Positions 52,315 through 62,183 of a DNA stretch of 64,000 nt are shown here, one piece after another. Source of the stretch: Bacteroidetes bacterium HGW-Bacteroidetes-4 (GTDB lineage: Bacteria > Bacteroidota > Bacteroidia > Bacteroidales > SZUA-534). The stretch lies in NCBI GenBank assembly GCA_002840905.1, contig PHDD01000019.1:1-64000 (forward strand). The letters are read 5' to 3'. The notes under the pieces are model-generated. The model saw only the letters and a program-made list of their open reading frames with translations, was not told where the DNA came from and did not search any database. The position numbers were made by a program, and so were the translations under genes. Position 1 is the first letter of the stretch. Each line of letters opens with the position of its first letter.

Positions 52315-53709
52315 TTATTCCTCATCTTCATTCTCCGGAATCAGGGTGTCAGGCAGTTCGGTGGTTTCGGCTTCGGGCAGTTCTTCCACTTTTTTAAGTT
52401 TTGAAAGCATCATTTTGGTGCGGGTGCCCACCAGCGTATCAATTTCTTTGTTGGCTTCGTTGAGTTTGCGTTGTGCTTTTTCGAGCACCTCGCCAAATTT
52501 ACCGAACTCGCTTTTTACCGCGCCCAGTATGCGCCATACCTCACTGCTGCGCTTCTGAATAGCCAGGGTTTTAAAGCCCATCTGCAAGCTATTGAGCATA
52601 GCCGCCAGGGTAGTGGGGCCGGTAACAATAATCTTGTATTCGCGCTGCAATAAAGCCACCACTTCGGGTTGACGCACCACTTCGGCAAAGAGCCCTTCAA
52701 TGGGAAGAAACATAATCCCAAAATCGGTGGTATGAGGCGGATCGATGTACTTGTCGCGAATATCGCGGGCAAATTTCTTTACGCTTTGCACCAGAGCCTT
52801 ATTGGCCGCATCAATTCCCGCAGCATCGCCCTGGTCGTAAGCGGTTTGCAGGCGTACGTAATCTTCCTGTGGAAACTTGGCATCGATGGGCAGGTAGACT
52901 TCTTTTCCCGAATCGTCCTTACCGGGAAGCTTAATGGCAAACTCCACGTGGTCGTTCGAGCCGTGTTTGGTCTTAACATTGGCCTGATATTGTTCGGGGG
53001 CCATGATTTGTTCCAGAATGTTCCCCAGTTGAATCTCGCCCAATACGCCGCGGGTCTTCACGTTGCTGAGCACCTTTTTCAGGTCGCCCACGCCGTGTGC
53101 CAGATGCTGCATCTCGCCCAGACCTTTCTGCACAGCTTCGAGTCGTTCGCTCACCAGTTTGAACGATTGCCCCAACCTTTCTTCGAGGGTTTTGTGCAGT
53201 TTTTCGTCCACGGTCTCGCGCATCTTTTCGAGCTTTAATTCGGTGGTTTTTACCAATTCGTCCTGTTTAAGGCCCAGAGCTTCGAACTGCTGTTTTTGCA
53301 TCGTGTTAAACTCTTTCACGTTAAGGGTAAACGAATCCTGAAACGCTTTGAGGTTTTGAGTCAGCTCCTCGCGGTTGGTTTTGGAATGCTGGTTCAGCAT
53401 CTCACCCATATGGCTGAGCCTGAGTTCCATCTTCTCACTCAGTGTTTCAAGAGCCCGGGTTTGGTTTACCGACAGTTGCTGCAGGGCTTCCATAAACGAC
53501 TGCTGAAACCGGGCAATGCTGTTGTTCAGTTCCTCGCGGTTGGCACGCAATTCGCTTTGCAGCTCGTTACGGTTCTCGCGGAACTCGTTTTGCATCAGCA
53601 GGCGGATGCTTTCGGTAAGCTGTGCAGGACTCGATTTTTGATTTACTGCAAGCAGATAGCCAACCAGTACAATAACAATTAGTAAAAGAATAAGTAAAAG
53701 ATAATCCAT
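52315..53709 (-). CDS. rmuC: RmuC-family DNA recombination protein
   Basis: 464 residues. N-terminal TM (about 3-20), a long coiled coil (about 25-215, with many REELNNS and RENRNELQSE repeats), then the RmuC nuclease-like domain (about 220-400: VLGEIQLGNILEQIMAPEQY, LPIDAKFPQEDYVRL, IMFLPIEGLFAEV, IVTGPTTLAAMLNSL) of the PD-(D/E)XK-like type. Limits inversions or processes recombination intermediates in Escherichia coli. The acidic tail ends ENEDEE. Stands alone. Confidence 0.93.
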   Translation of the reverse strand: MDYLLLILLLIVIVLVGYLLAVNQKSSPAQLTESIRLLMQNEFRENRNELQSELRANREELNNSIARFQQSFMEALQQLSVNQTRALETLSEKMELRLSHMGEMLNQHSKTNREELTQNLKAFQDSFTLNVKEFNTMQKQQFEALGLKQDELVKTTELKLEKMRETVDEKLHKTLEERLGQSFKLVSERLEAVQKGLGEMQHLAHGVGDLKKVLSNVKTRGVLGEIQLGNILEQIMAPEQYQANVKTKHGSNDHVEFAIKLPGKDDSGKEVYLPIDAKFPQEDYVRLQTAYDQGDAAGIDAANKALVQSVKKFARDIRDKYIDPPHTTDFGIMFLPIEGLFAEVVRQPEVVALLQREYKIIVTGPTTLAAMLNSLQMGFKTLAIQKRSSEVWRILGAVKSEFGKFGEVLEKAQRKLNEANKEIDTLVGTRTKMMLSKLKKVEELPEAETTELPDTLIPENEDEE

Positions 53710-53991
53710 TGTATTTTTTTGTTTTTGGAAGAATTCTTAGCGAGTATTCCTATTGATACCTTTTACAAAAATCGCATTTTTTAATTGGCAGACCAGCATT
53801 AAATTAAAACTTATTTAGGTAAAGCTGATTTAAAGGTGCCAAGTATTTGAAGTAAAATATAGAATGACACGATAAACCGTATAATAATTATAAAAATAAA
53901 CCAAAATATTAAAATAAGTTACAATAAGTTACTATTACGGTAATATATATTATATTTGTTCTACAACAAATCTTAATTTCACCTATTATTT
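53710..53991 (+). promoter_or_regulatory. AT-rich upstream region of gdhA
   Basis: 282 bases with very high AT. TATATTTG at 53951-53958 is the -7 element, 34 bases before the gdhA start; no other gene or operator was recognised. Confidence 0.5.
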
Positions 53992-55350
53992 ATGGAAATA
54001 ACATCAGTACAACAGTACATCGAGCAGTTTATGTCGAGGGTACAATTAAAGAATCCGCACGAACCCGAGTTTCATCAAGCCGTTTATGAGGTTGTTGAAA
54101 GTTTGGCCTCTTTTCTTTTAGAGAATCCGGTTTATTGTAAAAACAAAATATTGGAACGAATGACCGAAGCTGAACGGATAATAAGCTTTCGTGTTCCGTG
54201 GATTGATGATCAAGGAGAAGTTCAAATAAACCGGGGCTACCGAGTGCAAATGAGTAGTGCTATTGGCCCTTACAAGGGAGGACTTCGTTTTCACCCCAGT
54301 GTAAACCAGAGTATTTTAAAATTTCTGGCTTTTGAACAGGTTCTCAAAAATAGTTTAACATCGTTACCCATGGGGGGTGGAAAAGGAGGCTCCGATTTTA
54401 ATCCAAAAGGAAAATCGGATCAGGAAGTTATGAAGTTTTGTCAATCGTTTATAACCGAACTGCACCGTCATTTGGGGGCTAATGTTGATGTGCCCGCCGG
54501 AGATATTGGCGTAGGAGGCCGTGAGATTGGGTATATGTTTGGTCAGTATAAACGTCTGGCCAATACCTTTGAAGGAGCCTTTACCGGTAAAGCTGCTGAA
54601 TGGGGAGGAAGCCCCATGCGTCCTGAAGCTACAGGTTATGGAGCCGTTTACTTTACCCAGGAAATGCTGGCGACCAGTAACGAGACTATTCAAGGGAAAA
54701 GGGTAGTTATTAGCGGATCGGGCAATGTGGCTCAGTTTGCTATTGAAAAAGTGCTGGAGTTAGGTGGAATACCTCTTACGGCATCCGACTCGTGCGGATA
54801 TATTTATGACCAAGCGGGCATCGATAAAGCCAAACTTGAACATCTTAAACTAATAAAAAATTGCTTTCGTGGAAGGATTTCAGAGTATGTTAATCAATAC
54901 CCTAATGCGGTATATTATCCGGCCGAAAAACCCTGGGGAGTAATATGCGACATAGCCTTACCTTGTGCTACACAAAATGAATTGGATGCAGGCGATGCCC
55001 AAAAACTAATTAATAACGGATGCATATGTGTGACCGAAGGGGCCAATATGCCCTGCACGCCTGAAGCCGTTGAATTGTTTCATCAACAGAAACTACTTTT
55101 TGCACCGGGAAAAGCGGCCAATGCAGGTGGTGTTGCTACTTCAGGATTGGAAATGACCCAAAATTCTATGCGCATTCGATGGACCCGTGAGGAAGTGGAC
55201 CACAAACTTAAATCGATAATGACCAATATTCATGCAGCTTGTGTTAGTTATGGACGAGAAGCCGACGGATACGTTAACTATGTAAAAGGTGCCAACATCA
55301 GTGGTTTTATTAAAGTGGCCAATGCGATGCTGGCCCAGGGGGTAGTTTAA
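53992..55350 (+). CDS. gdhA: Glutamate dehydrogenase (NADP-type, hexameric)
   Basis: 452 residues. Substrate domain: GYRVQMSSAIGPYKGGLRFHPSV (split: GYRVQMSSAIGPYKGG and LRFHPSV), LPMGGGKGGSDFNPKGKSD with the catalytic Lys, and NVDVPAGDIGVGGREIG. The Rossmann domain has KRVVISGSGNVAQFAIEK (GSGNVA). The C-terminus has APGKAANAGGVATSGLEM. The GSGNVA pattern and 450-residue length fit the biosynthetic NADP-dependent GDH assimilating ammonium into glutamate. Monocistronic, with a promoter and terminator of its own. Confidence 0.96.
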   Translation: MEITSVQQYIEQFMSRVQLKNPHEPEFHQAVYEVVESLASFLLENPVYCKNKILERMTEAERIISFRVPWIDDQGEVQINRGYRVQMSSAIGPYKGGLRFHPSVNQSILKFLAFEQVLKNSLTSLPMGGGKGGSDFNPKGKSDQEVMKFCQSFITELHRHLGANVDVPAGDIGVGGREIGYMFGQYKRLANTFEGAFTGKAAEWGGSPMRPEATGYGAVYFTQEMLATSNETIQGKRVVISGSGNVAQFAIEKVLELGGIPLTASDSCGYIYDQAGIDKAKLEHLKLIKNCFRGRISEYVNQYPNAVYYPAEKPWGVICDIALPCATQNELDAGDAQKLINNGCICVTEGANMPCTPEAVELFHQQKLLFAPGKAANAGGVATSGLEMTQNSMRIRWTREEVDHKLKSIMTNIHAACVSYGREADGYVNYVKGANISGFIKVANAMLAQGVV

Positions 55351-55492
55351 ATTTAAAATCAAAGAACACTGATGTAGTGAACCAGAAATTTATTATACTT
55401 TTTTAAATTTTTAAATAGGTTTATGCAGGCTCTTTCGGGAACGGTGTTATTTTTAAAGGGAACGCCCGTCTGTTGGCTTACCGGAACCAATT

Positions 55493-55532
55493 AAAAAACC
55501 CTGCTGCATATGGTTTAGCGGCAGGGTTTTGT
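55493..55532 (+). terminator. Terminator downstream of gdhA
   Basis: AAAACCCTGC (55495-55504) pairs with GCAGGGTTTT (55521-55530) across a 16-base loop. It is 140 bases after the gdhA stop. Confidence 0.85.
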
Positions 55533-55665
55533 ACTGGATGAGTATTCCTTCCATCTTGTAGATAAAAGATAAGATTCATTGCAATTGGCATAAAACCAAT
55601 CAAAAATGTGTTAAATTTGTTAGCCATTTTATTCGTTCCCTGTATGCTTTACTAAACTTTTTATC

Positions 55666-56463
55666 ATGAAAAATACGGTGCCCGGAATGCTACTTCTATT
55701 AGTCTTGGGTTTTGGATGTACTGAAAAAACCGCATCGCCCGAATACCTTAATTCTTTTCCGATGGAAAACGGTACCCAATGGGTTTACGACTTGGTATCG
55801 GTAATGCAGGAATTGGAACACGAAGGTTCCGATAAAATTATTGCTTCTGACACCTTTGCTCAACAGATTTTAAGCGTATGGATTGCCAAAGATACGGTGC
55901 TAAACGATACCCTGCCGGTAAAGCAATTTTTATCGCGAATGAATAATGCGCCGTTGCTTATGGAAAACTATTACCGCATCGACGAAAGCGGCCTATGGGC
56001 CGTTGCTTACCGGAATCCGGGAGCCCCCTTCTTAAAAAAAGGAACTGGTTCGGTGGCCGCACCTATGTATTATTCGCTTTTTGGGAGCAGCAATAAGGTT
56101 ATGGATAATAGCCTGCATATTTATGAAGAACCCCGCCTGGCACTTAAGTTCCCCTTAAACCTGGAAGTGGAATGGAACTATGGTACGGAAGAGGGGCTTG
56201 TAGATTTTCGACTCGATAAAAAAGTAAGTGCATTCGAAAGTGTGGATCTTGGCCATGCCAGTGCATTGGCTTTTCGCATCGAATACCTTTATCCTCCTGA
56301 TAGTTTTTTTGATGACTTTGAAGTTAAAGACTGGGTTTCGGAACAGGGTTTAATTAAAAGAATTGATGTGATTAATGGCGTGCAGATGGATTTTGATGGA
56401 GAATTTATAGGCACCTACCGGTTGACAAACACATTAACCCTTCGTAAGCTGGAATTGAAATAA
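55666..56463 (+). CDS. Lipoprotein of unknown function
   Basis: 265 residues. Lipobox ends at Cys18 (VLGFGC-TE). The mature part is beta-rich, opening with FPMENGTQWVYDLVSV and followed by strands such as QILSVWIAKDTVL and EYLYPPDSFFDDF. The NGTQWVYD opening is common in uncharacterised envelope lipoproteins of the phylum. No enzyme motif seen. The membrane gene that follows (31-base gap) may share its transcript. Confidence 0.72.
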   Translation: MKNTVPGMLLLLVLGFGCTEKTASPEYLNSFPMENGTQWVYDLVSVMQELEHEGSDKIIASDTFAQQILSVWIAKDTVLNDTLPVKQFLSRMNNAPLLMENYYRIDESGLWAVAYRNPGAPFLKKGTGSVAAPMYYSLFGSSNKVMDNSLHIYEEPRLALKFPLNLEVEWNYGTEEGLVDFRLDKKVSAFESVDLGHASALAFRIEYLYPPDSFFDDFEVKDWVSEQGLIKRIDVINGVQMDFDGEFIGTYRLTNTLTLRKLELK

Positions 56464-56494
56464 AAGGAATTACTTAACCAAAAATAAAACACCT

Positions 56495-56992
56495 ATGCAA
56501 ACTTCAAAACAGTATTTCAGAAGTCTTAGTTTGATTCACTATGCCTTATTGGCCGGGCAGCTTGTATTTGCAGGTGTGGCTCTTTATCTGACTTATGGAA
56601 AAACACAACTGGTTGATTCCCCCAAAGGAGTGTTTATTTATGTGGTTCCATTGATAGCTCTGTTGGCAGTATTGGTTAGTCAGGCTATTTACCGCTTAAA
56701 AATTAAAAAGCTTATTAGCTACCAAAGCTTGATCCCTAAAATGACCGAATACCAAAGTATTTTTATTATCCGTCTGGCGCTGATTGAAGGTGCTTCGCTT
56801 TTTGCTATTGTGGTTTATTTATTAACGATTGAAGCCATTTTTATGGCTATCGCTGTTTTACTCATTGTATATTTTGTTTTGTTACGGCCTACCCGCGAAA
56901 AAATAGCCCTTGACCTGGAGCTAAACCCAAGCGATAAAATGAAGCTGGAACAAGCCGACGCATTGATTGCCGATATTCAGGAAAAGAAATAA
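56495..56992 (+). CDS. Small four-helix membrane protein (paralogue of 13393)
   Basis: 165 residues with four hydrophobic helices (about 13-33, 44-62, 90-108, 112-130) and a cytosolic tail RPTREKIALDLELNPSDKMK. This tail and the helix spacing match the protein at 13393-13863, so the pair are paralogues. Function unknown. Confidence 0.75.
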   Translation: MQTSKQYFRSLSLIHYALLAGQLVFAGVALYLTYGKTQLVDSPKGVFIYVVPLIALLAVLVSQAIYRLKIKKLISYQSLIPKMTEYQSIFIIRLALIEGASLFAIVVYLLTIEAIFMAIAVLLIVYFVLLRPTREKIALDLELNPSDKMKLEQADALIADIQEKK

Positions 56993-57211
56993 CAATGAAC
57001 AATGAATAATTAATAATGAACAAAAACCAAATAAACAGTTAAAAATCTAATTTCTATTTATCAAAATTCCAGAAACCAGAAATTAGCAATCAGCCTTCAG
57101 GTAGCGGTTTCCTATCTTTAGTTTTGAGTCTAAACTCTAACATCTAATAGTCTAGTATCCAGTAATGCATTAATTCTGTATTCCAGAGACCAGCAACCCG
57201 GGGCCAAACAC
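56993..57211. other. Low-complexity intergenic DNA
   Basis: 219 bases of short CCAG, AATCAG and TAATA words (57000-57200), similar in style to 2768-2820. No gene or clear hairpin. Confidence 0.5.
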
Positions 57212-57412
57212 TTACTCTTCATCAAGAATCTCCTTTACCCGGCCCACCAAACCATTGGTAAGTCTTACTTTTATTCCATGGGGGTGATGACTGCTGTTGG
57301 TCAACAGGCTTTGCACCACGCCCTCAGTAAGCTTTCCACTGCGTTGATCCTGCTTCAATACAATATTTACCCGAAGTCCGGGCTTTATATCCTCACGTTT
57401 TCTTCCATCCAT
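57212..57412 (-). CDS. YwbE-family protein
   Basis: 66 residues from the Met at 57412 (MDGRKREDIKPGLRVNIVLK). An upstream in-frame start adds eight residues without support. The family signature GLRVNIVLKQDQRSGKLTEG and HHPHGIKVRLTNGLVGRVK are both present. Likely a small beta-barrel. Function not established. Confidence 0.88.
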   Translation of the reverse strand: MDGRKREDIKPGLRVNIVLKQDQRSGKLTEGVVQSLLTNSSHHPHGIKVRLTNGLVGRVKEILDEE

Positions 57413-57544
57413 TCCAATAATTCTTTTGCGATGCAAACATAGGAAATATTTAGTTTAGCAATATTTAACTTAAAAATTACCGATAAAAAACCGCAAAAAT
57501 GATTATTCAATTATCTTTACCAAAATTTAAAACCCTATATAGTT

Positions 57545-58372
57545 ATGAGATTCGTTAAGTTTTCTTTTTTAATTTTAATGGCGACCGCAGTAGCACTGTT
57601 AACCGGATGTTGCGGAAATTCGAACAAAAAAGAGCAAAACAGCTCACTGGTTCACACCTTAAAAAAAGATCAGGTAAAAACTGAAGTAGCTGAGTTTGTA
57701 TATCCCTTGCCTACGGCTTTTGAAGTAACCCAGATGTTGAACCGCATTGGAGCTTCTTATATCTTATCGTTATCGAATCCAGCCGAGAATGCCGAAAAAT
57801 ACTTCACTGAAAAAAGCCGGGCATTAAACCTTGGTGTTTACAGCGCCGATTTAAGTTATGCCAGCACCTATAACCAAAAACAGATTACCATCGATTATAT
57901 GAATGCATCGAATAAACTAATTGAAGAATTGGACTTTTCGGATGCCATCGATGAAAACCTGCCTGAAAAAATAGAAAAAGCCGAGAACGATAAAGACCAA
58001 ATGATTGAATTAATTACCAATACTTTTTACAATACCTACGAGTACTTAAATAAAACCAACCGGGGTTCGGTTTCGGTTTTGGTGTTGGCCGGAAGTTGGG
58101 TTGAGGCTCTGTATATAGCCATGCACATATCTGAGGATACCTACAACAATGTGGAGATGGTTAAAATTGTGATGGACCAGAAAGAGCCTTTGCAAAAGCT
58201 GATGGATTTGATTACCGAACACACTTCCAGCGAGGCCGTAGCCGAAACCGGAGCTTTGTTGACACCTATCCATAACCTTTATCAACAATTGGATGAAGGC
58301 AGTATTTCACAAAGTCAGATGGAGGCAATTGCAGCCGAGGTTGCACAAATTCGTGCTGAAATAGTAAAATAA
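57545..58372 (+). CDS. Conserved Bacteroidota lipoprotein
   Basis: 275 residues. Lipobox ends at Cys22 (VALLTGC-CG). The mature part is mostly helical: AFEVTQMLNRIGASYILSLSNPAEN, YSADLSYASTYNQKQITIDY, VLVLAGSWVEALYIAMHI and a C-terminal helix. The layout recalls an uncharacterised Bacteroidota lipoprotein family. Function unknown. Followed by a long-loop terminator. Confidence 0.78.
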   Translation: MRFVKFSFLILMATAVALLTGCCGNSNKKEQNSSLVHTLKKDQVKTEVAEFVYPLPTAFEVTQMLNRIGASYILSLSNPAENAEKYFTEKSRALNLGVYSADLSYASTYNQKQITIDYMNASNKLIEELDFSDAIDENLPEKIEKAENDKDQMIELITNTFYNTYEYLNKTNRGSVSVLVLAGSWVEALYIAMHISEDTYNNVEMVKIVMDQKEPLQKLMDLITEHTSSEAVAETGALLTPIHNLYQQLDEGSISQSQMEAIAAEVAQIRAEIVK

Positions 58373-58390
58373 AGATACCGAAAACAATAC

Positions 58391-58443
58391 AGACGGATGT
58401 CCGGAAAAGTGTGAAGCGCATTTTTGGTCATCCGTTTTTTTTG
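58391..58443 (+). terminator. Terminator with a 29-base loop
   Basis: ACGGATG (58393-58399) pairs with CATCCGT (58429-58435), then TTTTTTTT. Confidence 0.75.
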
Positions 58444-58478
58444 TATTTTGGCGTTTCAATTCCTAAATAGAACAAACC

Positions 58479-61400
58479 ATGAGTGAACTTCTGTTGGATG
58501 CATTGATGCAGCTTTTTGCACTGCTTACCGACTTTGATAAAGAAATCAAAAACCGTAGGGCTCATGGCTATATTAAAGATTACCTCGAGCGTCAGTATAA
58601 TGTGGAGCTCTCAAAAAAATACCTCGACCTTTACGACGAATACTTAAATGCTTTTCATGGTTCCGATTTTTTACAGGAGCACGATTGGGAGCAAAGCAAG
58701 AAAAAAGCCGACCTGAAACGTATTTCATTGCTTTGCGAAAAGCTGAATCAGGAGATGGAAAAAGCACCCAAGGTTTTGCTTTTTGTCCTTCTGTTGGAGT
58801 TTTTATTGCGTTGCTATTCAGTGGGCACTACCGAGAACGAGTTGATGGACGTGCTGGCCAAGAAACTTAAGATTGACCCGGCCGATTATATTAACCTGAA
58901 GCCTTTTGTGTTGGGCGATGCCGAAACCATCAGCGATTTAACATCCTTATTGATTATTAGTGGCGATAAAGCACGTGACAAACAGGCTTACAAGCACATT
59001 TACAACCCCAAACAACAGGTAGTGGTGTGGATGCTCCGCATTAACAGCACCAGCTCGTTTATTTTTAAATACTCGGGCGGACGGAACCTTTACCTGAACG
59101 GATACAATATTGAACAAAACCGAATTTATGTCTTTGCCTCGGGTTCGGTAATTAAAACATCGCTGATGCCGCCCATTTATTATGGCCGGGTCAACGAAAT
59201 GTTTCTTGAACAGCGGAACAAAAACCGTATTGTGTATAAGGCCATTGAGGTGGAACATAAATTTAATCCAAAACTGATTGGTGTACATAAATTCAGTTTG
59301 GTTGGGCGCAGCGGTCAGTTAATAGGGATTATCGGCGGCAGCGGAACCGGAAAATCGACCTTGTTGAATGTGCTGAACGGAAATTTAAAGCTGAGCCATG
59401 GTAAGATTACCATCAACGGCTTCGATTTAAAAACCGAAAAAGAACATTTGGAGGGGGTTATTGGCTATGTTCCCCAGGTTGATTTGTTGATTGAAGAACT
59501 TACCGTTTACGAAAACCTGTATTACAATGCCCGCCTTTGTTTTAGCAAACTTCCTGAATCGGAACTGAAGCAATTGGTAGCCAAAGCCCTCGACGATTTC
59601 GATTTGGCTGAAGCCAAAGATTTGGTAGTGGGTAGTCCCCTGAAAAAAACACTGAGCGGAGGTCAGCGAAAGCGACTGAATATTGCCCTGGAACTGATTC
59701 GCCAGCCCAGTATACTCTTTGTTGATGAACCCACTTCGGGACTTAGTTCCATGGATTCCGAAAAGGTAATGACCTTGCTTAAAAGGCAAACCGTGCATGG
59801 CCGTTTGGTTATCATCAACATTCACCAGCCCTCGTCCGATTTATACAAACTCTTCGATAAACTTTTAATCATCGATAAGGGAGGCCGGGTTATTCACAAT
59901 GGAAATCCTATGGATGCCATTGTGTATTTTAAGCGGATGGCGCATTATGTAAATCCCGAAGAACGCGAATGCCAGACCTGCGGAAACGTAAAAACAGAAC
60001 AACCGCTGCGTATTATCGAGGCTCGTAAAGTTACTCCCGATGGACGGTTGGTGCGCGAACGAAAAATTACCCCGCAGGCCTGGTACAATTATTATCGCAT
60101 TAATTTCGAAGACAAATTCAAGTGGAAAGAAACTGCCGTAAAAGATAAAAAGGAAAAATTGCCACCCAATCTGTTCAGCATTCCCTCGCGCTGGGAGCAG
60201 TTCCGTATTTATTTTTCGCGCGATGCTTTGTCAAAATTAAAAGACCGTCAGTATTTGCTTATTAACTTTTTAGAAGGGCCTTTGCTGGCACTAATACTGG
60301 GTTTTTTTACCAAATATATGATAAATGCGGGTACGGGTGGTGGTTATGTTTTTGCTGAGAATGTAAACATTCCGGCTTATTTGTTTATGTGTGTGGTGGT
60401 TGCACTCTTTTTAGGACTAAACGTAAGTGCCGAGGAAATTATTAAAGACCGCAAGCTTCTGCAACGGGAGTCGTTTCTTAACCTTTCGCGTTATAGTTAC
60501 CTGAGTGCTAAAATTGTTGTGTTGTTTCTTATTTCGGCCATCCAAACCTTTACTTTTGTGCTTATTGGAAACAGCATACTCGAGATTCAGGGGCTTACCC
60601 TAAGCTATTGGCTCATACTTTTTAGTGTGGCCTGTTTTGCCAATATGCTGGGACTGAATATCAGCAGCGGGCTAAACTCAGTGGTTTCCATCTATATTTC
60701 AATTCCTTTAATACTGGTTCCCCAGATGCTGTTTAGCGGGGTTATTGTAGAATTCGACAAACTGCACAGCTCCATTGCAAACGATGAAAATGTGCCGGTT
60801 ATTGGCGATATTATGACCTCGCGCTGGGGGTATGAGGCCCTGGCCGTGAATCAGTTTATGAACAATGCCTTCGAAAAACATTTCTTTGAATTAGAGCAAA
60901 AGATGAGTACTTGCTCGTTCAATTATGGCTACCTGATTCCGGAATTAATGATGCGTAATAATGAGGCGCAATATGCACTCGATAAAAACCGTCCCGACGA
61001 TGCCGCTTTTCATTTGGCCGTTTTGAATAAGCAGTTGTTTTGGGATGGTAAAGTCTTGCAATTACATTTGAACAAAATACCTGAAAGTACTTTCCAACTC
61101 GACGATTACCAGGCCGGTTTGCATGATCGGCTAAAAGTTCAGCTCGACAGTTTGTCGAAAACAGAACAATTGATTTATAGCGCACTCAGCCGGCAAAAAG
61201 ACAGTATTTATGAGGTCTTATTGACCCAATTGGGCAGTTCTGAGGCCTTGTTGGAATTTAAGCAAAAGCATTACAACAAAAATTTGGCGCAATGGGTTTT
61301 GGCCAAAAACGAACCCCGGCAAATTGTGTTCGATGGAGAAAAGTACATCCGCAAAAAGCATCCGGTATATAAAGATCCGACCCATCGTTGGGGGAGGGCT

Positions 61401-61595
61401 CATTTTTATGCTCCCTTTAAACGCTTAGGCAATTGGGTTTTTCCAACTCCCTGGTTTAACGTTGCTGTAATTTGGCTTATGACCTTTACTTTTTTTGTAA
61501 CTCTTTATTTCGACTTTATGCGTCGTACAATAGCTTACTTTGAGCGCTTTAAGCTGCGTCGCTTATACAGCAGGTGGCAAAAGTTACCCATCTAA
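58479..61595 (+). CDS. Large ABCG-like transporter, ATPase and permease in one chain
   Basis: 1038 residues. A 260-residue N-terminal region has TerB-like helices (LLLDALMQLFALLTDFDKEI, KAPKVLLFVLLLEFLL) and then a beta segment (VWMLRINSTSSFIFKYSG). ABC ATPase about 265-480: Walker A GGSGTGKS (286-293), signature LSGGQRKRLN (392-401) and Walker B SILFVDEPTSGLSSMD (about 411). It resembles the ABCG/White subgroup with NBD before TMD. Six membrane helices follow (five in about 595-765 and one near 980-1000), interrupted by a 210-residue, mainly helical extracytoplasmic loop. Substrate unknown. Monocistronic. Confidence 0.85.
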   Translation: MSELLLDALMQLFALLTDFDKEIKNRRAHGYIKDYLERQYNVELSKKYLDLYDEYLNAFHGSDFLQEHDWEQSKKKADLKRISLLCEKLNQEMEKAPKVLLFVLLLEFLLRCYSVGTTENELMDVLAKKLKIDPADYINLKPFVLGDAETISDLTSLLIISGDKARDKQAYKHIYNPKQQVVVWMLRINSTSSFIFKYSGGRNLYLNGYNIEQNRIYVFASGSVIKTSLMPPIYYGRVNEMFLEQRNKNRIVYKAIEVEHKFNPKLIGVHKFSLVGRSGQLIGIIGGSGTGKSTLLNVLNGNLKLSHGKITINGFDLKTEKEHLEGVIGYVPQVDLLIEELTVYENLYYNARLCFSKLPESELKQLVAKALDDFDLAEAKDLVVGSPLKKTLSGGQRKRLNIALELIRQPSILFVDEPTSGLSSMDSEKVMTLLKRQTVHGRLVIINIHQPSSDLYKLFDKLLIIDKGGRVIHNGNPMDAIVYFKRMAHYVNPEERECQTCGNVKTEQPLRIIEARKVTPDGRLVRERKITPQAWYNYYRINFEDKFKWKETAVKDKKEKLPPNLFSIPSRWEQFRIYFSRDALSKLKDRQYLLINFLEGPLLALILGFFTKYMINAGTGGGYVFAENVNIPAYLFMCVVVALFLGLNVSAEEIIKDRKLLQRESFLNLSRYSYLSAKIVVLFLISAIQTFTFVLIGNSILEIQGLTLSYWLILFSVACFANMLGLNISSGLNSVVSIYISIPLILVPQMLFSGVIVEFDKLHSSIANDENVPVIGDIMTSRWGYEALAVNQFMNNAFEKHFFELEQKMSTCSFNYGYLIPELMMRNNEAQYALDKNRPDDAAFHLAVLNKQLFWDGKVLQLHLNKIPESTFQLDDYQAGLHDRLKVQLDSLSKTEQLIYSALSRQKDSIYEVLLTQLGSSEALLEFKQKHYNKNLAQWVLAKNEPRQIVFDGEKYIRKKHPVYKDPTHRWGRAHFYAPFKRLGNWVFPTPWFNVAVIWLMTFTFFVTLYFDFMRRTIAYFERFKLRRLYSRWQKLPI

Positions 61596-61781
61596 ACCGG
61601 ATGAGAAATAATATTTGTAATGATAAAACTTATTGGTAAGTCTTTACGTAGAACCTGAAGTTTTCGCAAAACAGTGTGTTCCGATTGATAAAACAGAGAT
61701 TGTTCCTAAAAACGATAAAAGTATAAACGATTATCTTTGATTGGTAGATGTTTAAGAGTGTTCGTTATAAAATTTAATCCC

Positions 61782-62177
61782 ATGCAAAGTATTGTAATTA
61801 ACGACAAATTAAAAGTAGTTCAGGGCGATGATCAAATTTACAAATACATCGCCATTAACAAATGCACGCTCGATATGGAAATGGTAAAAGAGATGACCCG
61901 GGTTGGAGACGCGTGGAATGGAACCCGTTTGTGTGCCAACCTGGTCGATATGCGCGATTTGTTTTTTATCGATTCCCGGACCCGCGAATATGCTGCTGCC
62001 CAGTACCGTCCCCATTTGGCCGGACAGGCAATTTTAATTGAATCGCACCTGTCGAGCTATTTTGCCAATTTGTTTCTAAAGTTTAGTAAGCCCAAGGTGC
62101 CTACAAAACTTTTTACTAAAGAAAATGAAGCCCTGGAATGGCTGAAAGAAAAGATGCAGAAACGCAGTAAAAATTAA
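61782..62177 (+). CDS. STAS/SpoIIAA-like small protein
   Basis: 131 residues from ATG 61782; the -7-like TATCTTTG at 61732-61739 lies 43 bases upstream and excludes a TTG in that element. Alternating strands and helices (VVQGDDQIYKYIAINKCTLD, RLCANLVDMRDLFFIDSRTR, AILIESHLSSYFANLFLKFS, FTKENEALEWLKEKM) give a STAS/SpoIIAA-like alpha/beta fold. It lacks a clear phosphorylatable Ser in the usual place. Function unknown. The DUF493 gene follows 6 bases later. Confidence 0.75.
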   Translation: MQSIVINDKLKVVQGDDQIYKYIAINKCTLDMEMVKEMTRVGDAWNGTRLCANLVDMRDLFFIDSRTREYAAAQYRPHLAGQAILIESHLSSYFANLFLKFSKPKVPTKLFTKENEALEWLKEKMQKRSKN

Positions 62178-62183
62178 TAAGGA

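Noticed and set aside
52669-53238. 189-codon plus-strand open frame opposite rmuC
   Set aside because: rmuC is a complete, well-conserved gene on the other strand; the plus frame is a composition effect of the coiled-coil codons.
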